Below, one piece after another: positions 60,091-64,000 of a stretch of DNA of 64,000 nt. Under the pieces are notes generated by a model, which was not told where the DNA came from, searched no databases, and worked only from the letters and a program-made list of their open reading frames with translations. Both the position numbers and the translations under genes were made by a program. The DNA comes from Plazaster borealis (Eukaryota; Echinodermata; Asteroidea; Forcipulatida; Labidiasteridae): the NCBI GenBank assembly GCA_021014325.1, contig CM037464.1:3317127-3381126 (forward strand), in the 5' to 3' direction. The stretch's first letter is position 1. Every line of letters starts with the position of its first letter.

Positions 60091-61201
60091 TTAAGGGAGT
60101 CGACTCCTGAAGAACTTTTCCCAGACGTCTCGCTCCTTGGTGGGAAGATCTTTCGGCGTTATGTAGGACAGCAACCCTTGCTTGGTAGATGCATACAGAA
60201 GAATCCAACGCGTCTCAAGTGAACTGTCACTTGGGTCTGAGGTATTTGGGGTATCATCTGTTGAAGTATTGGTAATCAAAAAAAGAAATAATAATAATTC
60301 ATTCATTTCCTCAAATTGTTTCTTTGAAGAGATTATTTTGTCCAATAGCCCTATTTTGTTCAATCATATTTCTGTGTTACTTTCTTCCATAACCTAATCC
60401 AAATCTACAGGAAGTGGAACAAAACAAAACAACTATTTTACCAGAATTTATCAAGTTTGTCTCTTTCAAAGTATACACAAAATTAACAAACACAACCTCG
60501 TTCCCAGGGGTGATCGATCTCGCCGCGCCATTTTTTCCCCCCCAGTATGCACTGCTCGCTCATAACCCCCTGGTATTGGTTAATTAAAATGCGCCATCCA
60601 GTATATAGCCCAGTTTTATTAGGCCTTTGACCAAACCACTCTAGGCACGCACTGAAGTACCGTAGCCCGAAAAGATGCATCAAGCCTTAGAGCGACTGGT
60701 CCCCTCTCATTCTTGTGACATGTCAGATGGTTAACTTTTTTCTGGTAAGCAGAAATGAGCAGGATACCAGTCACAAATTGTACTTGTGACATGGTAGTTT
60801 GGCTGGTAACCTTATGCTGGTAAGCGTAATTTTGTTATGCTTAGCTTCTTCTTGTGCTTAAGCTGCTCTATGAAATTGGGCCCTGGTGTGTAACCAGATA
60901 CCAATGAGGATTGAGATGTTAATGTATTTGATTAAAAAGCTTAGCACTCAAAAGCTGTTTGAGGTGACAACACACTACACTGGGGAGTTTATAATGGTTT
61001 AAGTTCACGTAAACATATGCTTAGCGCAAACTAAACTTACAATTAATTTAGGATGAGTAGATCTATATAATTTAATTTGTTGACCTTGACCAAACTTACT
61101 TCAAGTTTTTGAATAAATTTTCCTAGAACAATCTTCTTACCTGACGTATCAGCACTAAATGAAGGCATGATAACAAAATTTAAATTTTTAAACATGATCA
61201 T
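60091..61201 (-). CDS. Tentative two-exon small protein gene, product unknown
   Basis: Exon A 61201-61141 (ATG at 61199-61201; downstream Met at 61166-61168) has a GTAAGA donor. Exon B 60257-60091 has an ATACTTCAACAG acceptor, agrees in phase and ends in TAA. Together they encode 75 aa: a short N-terminus (FSADTS), a Ser/Asp/Pro-rich DDTPNTSDPSDSS, then ETRWILLYASTKQGLLSYIT and PKDLPTKERDVWEKFF. The C-terminal half looks protein-like in composition (Trp, mixed charge), but I do not recognise the family. It could be the 3' end of a larger gene running off to the right, or chance. Confidence 0.35.
60735..60884. mobile_element. GGGCCCAATTTCAT MITE, copy 6, left end lost
   Basis: GAGCAGGATACCAGTCACAA, TTGGCTGGTAACCTTATGCT and TCTATGAAATTGGGCCC match the right parts of copies 3 and 4. 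The left terminus is missing. It lies in the intron of the tentative small gene. Confidence 0.85.
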
Positions 61202-61971
61202 TGTTTCCCCTTGCACCAGAAGAAATTGTATCTACTATAGACTATGCATTAAGTGTCCCGCATATTCGTACTTCCGGGACCAAGTTGGGGCCAACCATAT
61301 CGAGTTTGGTGTGCGTGCGATTCTGTTTCTTCAAATACTTTAATGTAACGTAGTTTATGGCTATAAAAATTGGATATCATATTGTTGTCAAAGTAAAAAT
61401 TTAGCCATAAAATATATGAAAGTAAAATAAGTTTCACAAATCAACAACGACAACCAGAGAATAAGACTTTATCTTCCGTTTCCGGTTACCCGTGTATACA
61501 ATTTTGGCCCACTAAAATGCTCCATGCAAAAGCATTGTATCTATCTGGGCTATTTTGAGCGAGTAAAACGTTTTGACAATTTCAAACTCGCGCAAAAAGT
61601 AAGTGCTATTTTAGGTTTTTGCCCTGACACAACGATACTGACTAGATACTTCAAGAAAAATGTATTTCTAATAAATGTGGACTCTTTCCAGAGTTCTTTG
61701 TTTTTATTTTGGTTTGAGTTCTTTCTTCGAGAAAGAATTACCTTGTGTAGATATTTTGGAAGGTTAAAACAAAGTTAGTACCATAGGTGTGATCAGTAGA
61801 TTCCTGATAAAAACTCAATAAATAAACAAAGTGGAGTTAATAGGTTAGAGGCATGCATCAGATCTTATTGAAGAAGGGAGCATTCTGGTTGGATAGGAAA
61901 GTGCTGATATTACTTTGATGATTAAATTAAAGAGAAACATTTTTGTGGTTCAATCCTGACTTTCTATAATA
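61202..61971. other. No feature recognised
   Basis: The 84-codon plus-strand frame at 61524-61778 shows no known motif. The region may include the promoter of the tentative minus-strand gene. Confidence 0.4.
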
Positions 61972-62338
61972 TTTAATCAAAACGGCCTTGAATTTGACCA
62001 TTTGACTGATGGAAATTTCCTCCTTGGAATGTAAAGATCCATTAGTTGTTGATATCCACAGACATATTGTTTCAAGTTTCGCTCTTAAAAAGTCAGTTAT
62101 GAACCAAAACATCCCCATACAAAAATGTAGAGACCAACTCTTCTCAGAATGATGTAATCAGATGTTTTGGATGTTGACAAATTTTGCACTGGAAGGGTAT
62201 CGAATACAATGGCTATTTACACCATTAAAACATTAGGTTAGAGACTTGTAATTTTTCCCCCACTCACATGAGGACTCTATCGGAAAATGAGTAAATCACA
62301 AAATTGAATTGGGCATTTCCCTTCTATGCCTCTTTAAG
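61972..62338. mobile_element. Long foldback element, copy 3, left end truncated
   Basis: TAATCAAAACGGCCTTGAAT, GAAATTTCCTCCTTGGAATG, AGGTTAGAGACTTGTAAT and GGAAAATGAGTAAATCACAA match the right two-thirds of 46614-47091 and 55313-55842. Confidence 0.85.
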
Positions 62339-62844
62339 CAGGTTGTCCAGTTTAGCACCCTGGCCACTCTTCATTGATAATTTTTTTCTTCCAAAGTATT
62401 TGGTGGTAATATTTATCCAACACTTTAGGAAGTTAACAATTTAAGTAAAATGTTTACAAAAAGACCCAAACTATGAAATGTTTATGTTACGGGAATAATG
62501 TTTTATTTGCAAAAGCTACTTTGACTAATGGACAAGATTTTAGCAAGCTTTTTACAAGTTAACGCGTCTATACTTCATCAGAATTAAGGGATTAAATTTG
62601 TACAATTTATACAAAATTCACACTTTTTGTTAGAAAAGATTGAACAACATTTGTTTATGTTTTGAAGCTTGTTACTTTTCCCTGAAACTATTTAGGTTCA
62701 ATCCGAGACAAACCCACACCAAATAAAATCAAACAGTGTAATTTGTTTGACTCTTTTGGACTTAGTACGGCACCGACAATCCAATCATGATTTGCATGGG
62801 GCCAGTCATACCACGCTACTTAGATTAGTGTAGAATTGCTACAT

Positions 62845-63004
62845 CAGGCTTGGAATTATGCGTAGGCCATGGCCTCTGTTGCCCTGGTCTTGGCCCTGGT
62901 GCCCCTACAAATGTTTCCCATAGACTCGAACATTTTTCAGTGGAAGTGCCCCATGCAAAATGAAAATGGCCTTGCCCTCTAAAAAAGATAAAATTCCAGG
63001 CCTG
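62845..63004. mobile_element. CAGGCCxGAAT element, copy 3
   Basis: CAGGCTTGGAATT and AAATTCCAGGCCTG ends; GCCCTGGTCTTGGCCCTGGT interior. Same family as 13822 and 23363. Confidence 0.85.
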
Positions 63005-64000
63005 CTATTTAGTGATGGACTTCAAGTGCAGACAAATATTTTGGAGCAGTTCTTATGGTTTAAAACATCGTAATGATGTGACTACTGTCCAGAATGGAAC
63101 ATGAATAATAAACATGAAATTATTTGTGTGTGATTAACAAGTTTTATTTGGATTTTTTTGATTATTGGGCAATTGTATATTTACATGAACATATCTATTG
63201 CTGGTTAAAAAGAAGAAGTTTTATTTAGCGGATTGACTTGTGAGATTAAAAAATTACCAGAGTAAAATGTTACATTTTATAAGCTTGAATGTGATAATTT
63301 AATTGCTTTTAAAGCTATTTTTCCATTTACAAGCAGACAATGTATATTTGTTAATGCTCACGTCAGATTAAATCTTATAAAAAATAACAGTAAATGGCAT
63401 AACAAAAGCACTGAAAATGGGCTTGTTTAACAGAAATGCAAAGGGAAACTAGTTTTAACTGGCAAGAAGTGCTCCTTGAAAAAATGGTGCACCCCTTGTG
63501 CCCGCCCCACTACAATGTTCCCCTAGTTTCAGCGCTGCACTCGCCTCTTTTACACTAATTTATTTTACACTGTAAGAAAACTACCTGTCACTTGATTAAG
63601 ACAGTGAAGTTATACTAAAATGACTGATAATAGTAATTGTTTATGTGATAAACATTTAGTTGTTTCCAACATTTAAGAACATTTCAAGTTTGGTTTTAAT
63701 GTTGCAAAAATTTATGTTAATGGTTTTACACATTACTTTATTTGATTATTGACACTACATTTATGGGATGTAAAGACCAATTAATGACTGTCAGGTTACC
63801 GTAATCACTTTATTTAGTTTACATAAACATTATTTATTTCTTGTAAGTGAGGGGAAAACAAATTAATATGGCAATTATTTTATTTTAACTGAACTGAAGT
63901 CTGTAAACTGTAACCAACAAATACTGGTACCTGTCTACTTGTATTAAACACAATAACAAAACTACTCAAACTACATCAACAAGCTAAAAAAATTCACGTA
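63005..64000. other. AT-rich, nothing recognised
   Basis: No frame, repeat or exon signature that I can support to the end of the window. Confidence 0.5.

Noticed and set aside
61524..61778. 84-codon ORF as a gene
   Set aside because: No recognisable motif and no supporting signals. ORFs of this length are expected by chance in 64 kb.

Overview
The window is eukaryotic nuclear DNA from an animal. It has GT-AG introns, a 24-exon gene, tRNA-derived SINEs, many foldback DNA elements and long tandem arrays. The two recognisable proteins are metazoan. The mix of SINEs and short palindromic elements suggests a marine invertebrate deuterostome, perhaps an echinoderm; the species cannot be told from the sequence.

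Layout. 1-11.7 kb is intergenic and repeat-dominated: a 3.3 kb satellite of hairpin units (2926-6255) interrupted by a 5'-truncated, broken non-LTR retrotransposon (6256-7130), then foldback elements and tandem repeats. 11,717-16,794 (minus) is a five-exon TMEM244-like membrane protein gene (174 aa). 16,795-18,018 is a head-to-head intergenic region with three E2F-type motifs. 18,019-45,398 (plus) is a complete ATAD2/ATAD2B orthologue. I assembled 24 coding exons whose phases all agree (4,509 nt, 1,502 aa): acidic N-terminus, active AAA+ domain, degenerate second AAA domain, bromodomain, long linker and conserved C-terminal helices. Its introns hold SINEs, TTAA-flanked elements, a nested DNA transposon, an interstitial telomeric palindrome, a C-rich tract, and 80-bp, 21-bp and 52-bp tandem arrays. 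45.4-64 kb is mainly intergenic, with a 3' UTR, many palindromic elements, SINEs and one tentative two-exon small gene on the minus strand (60,091-61,201).

How the genes relate. ATAD2 proteins are nuclear chromatin factors that read acetylated histones and use ATP; mammalian ATAD2 is an E2F target, which fits the motifs upstream of this copy. The TMEM244-like protein is a small multi-pass membrane protein of unknown function. The two genes diverge from one 1.2 kb region and could share regulatory sequence, but nothing else links them. I see no prokaryotic system, CRISPR array or operon. The less ordinary signals are an intronic array of degenerate copies of the TMEM244-like last exon, the hairpin satellite, the higher-order minisatellite abutting an ATAD2 splice acceptor, and two telomere-repeat palindromes.
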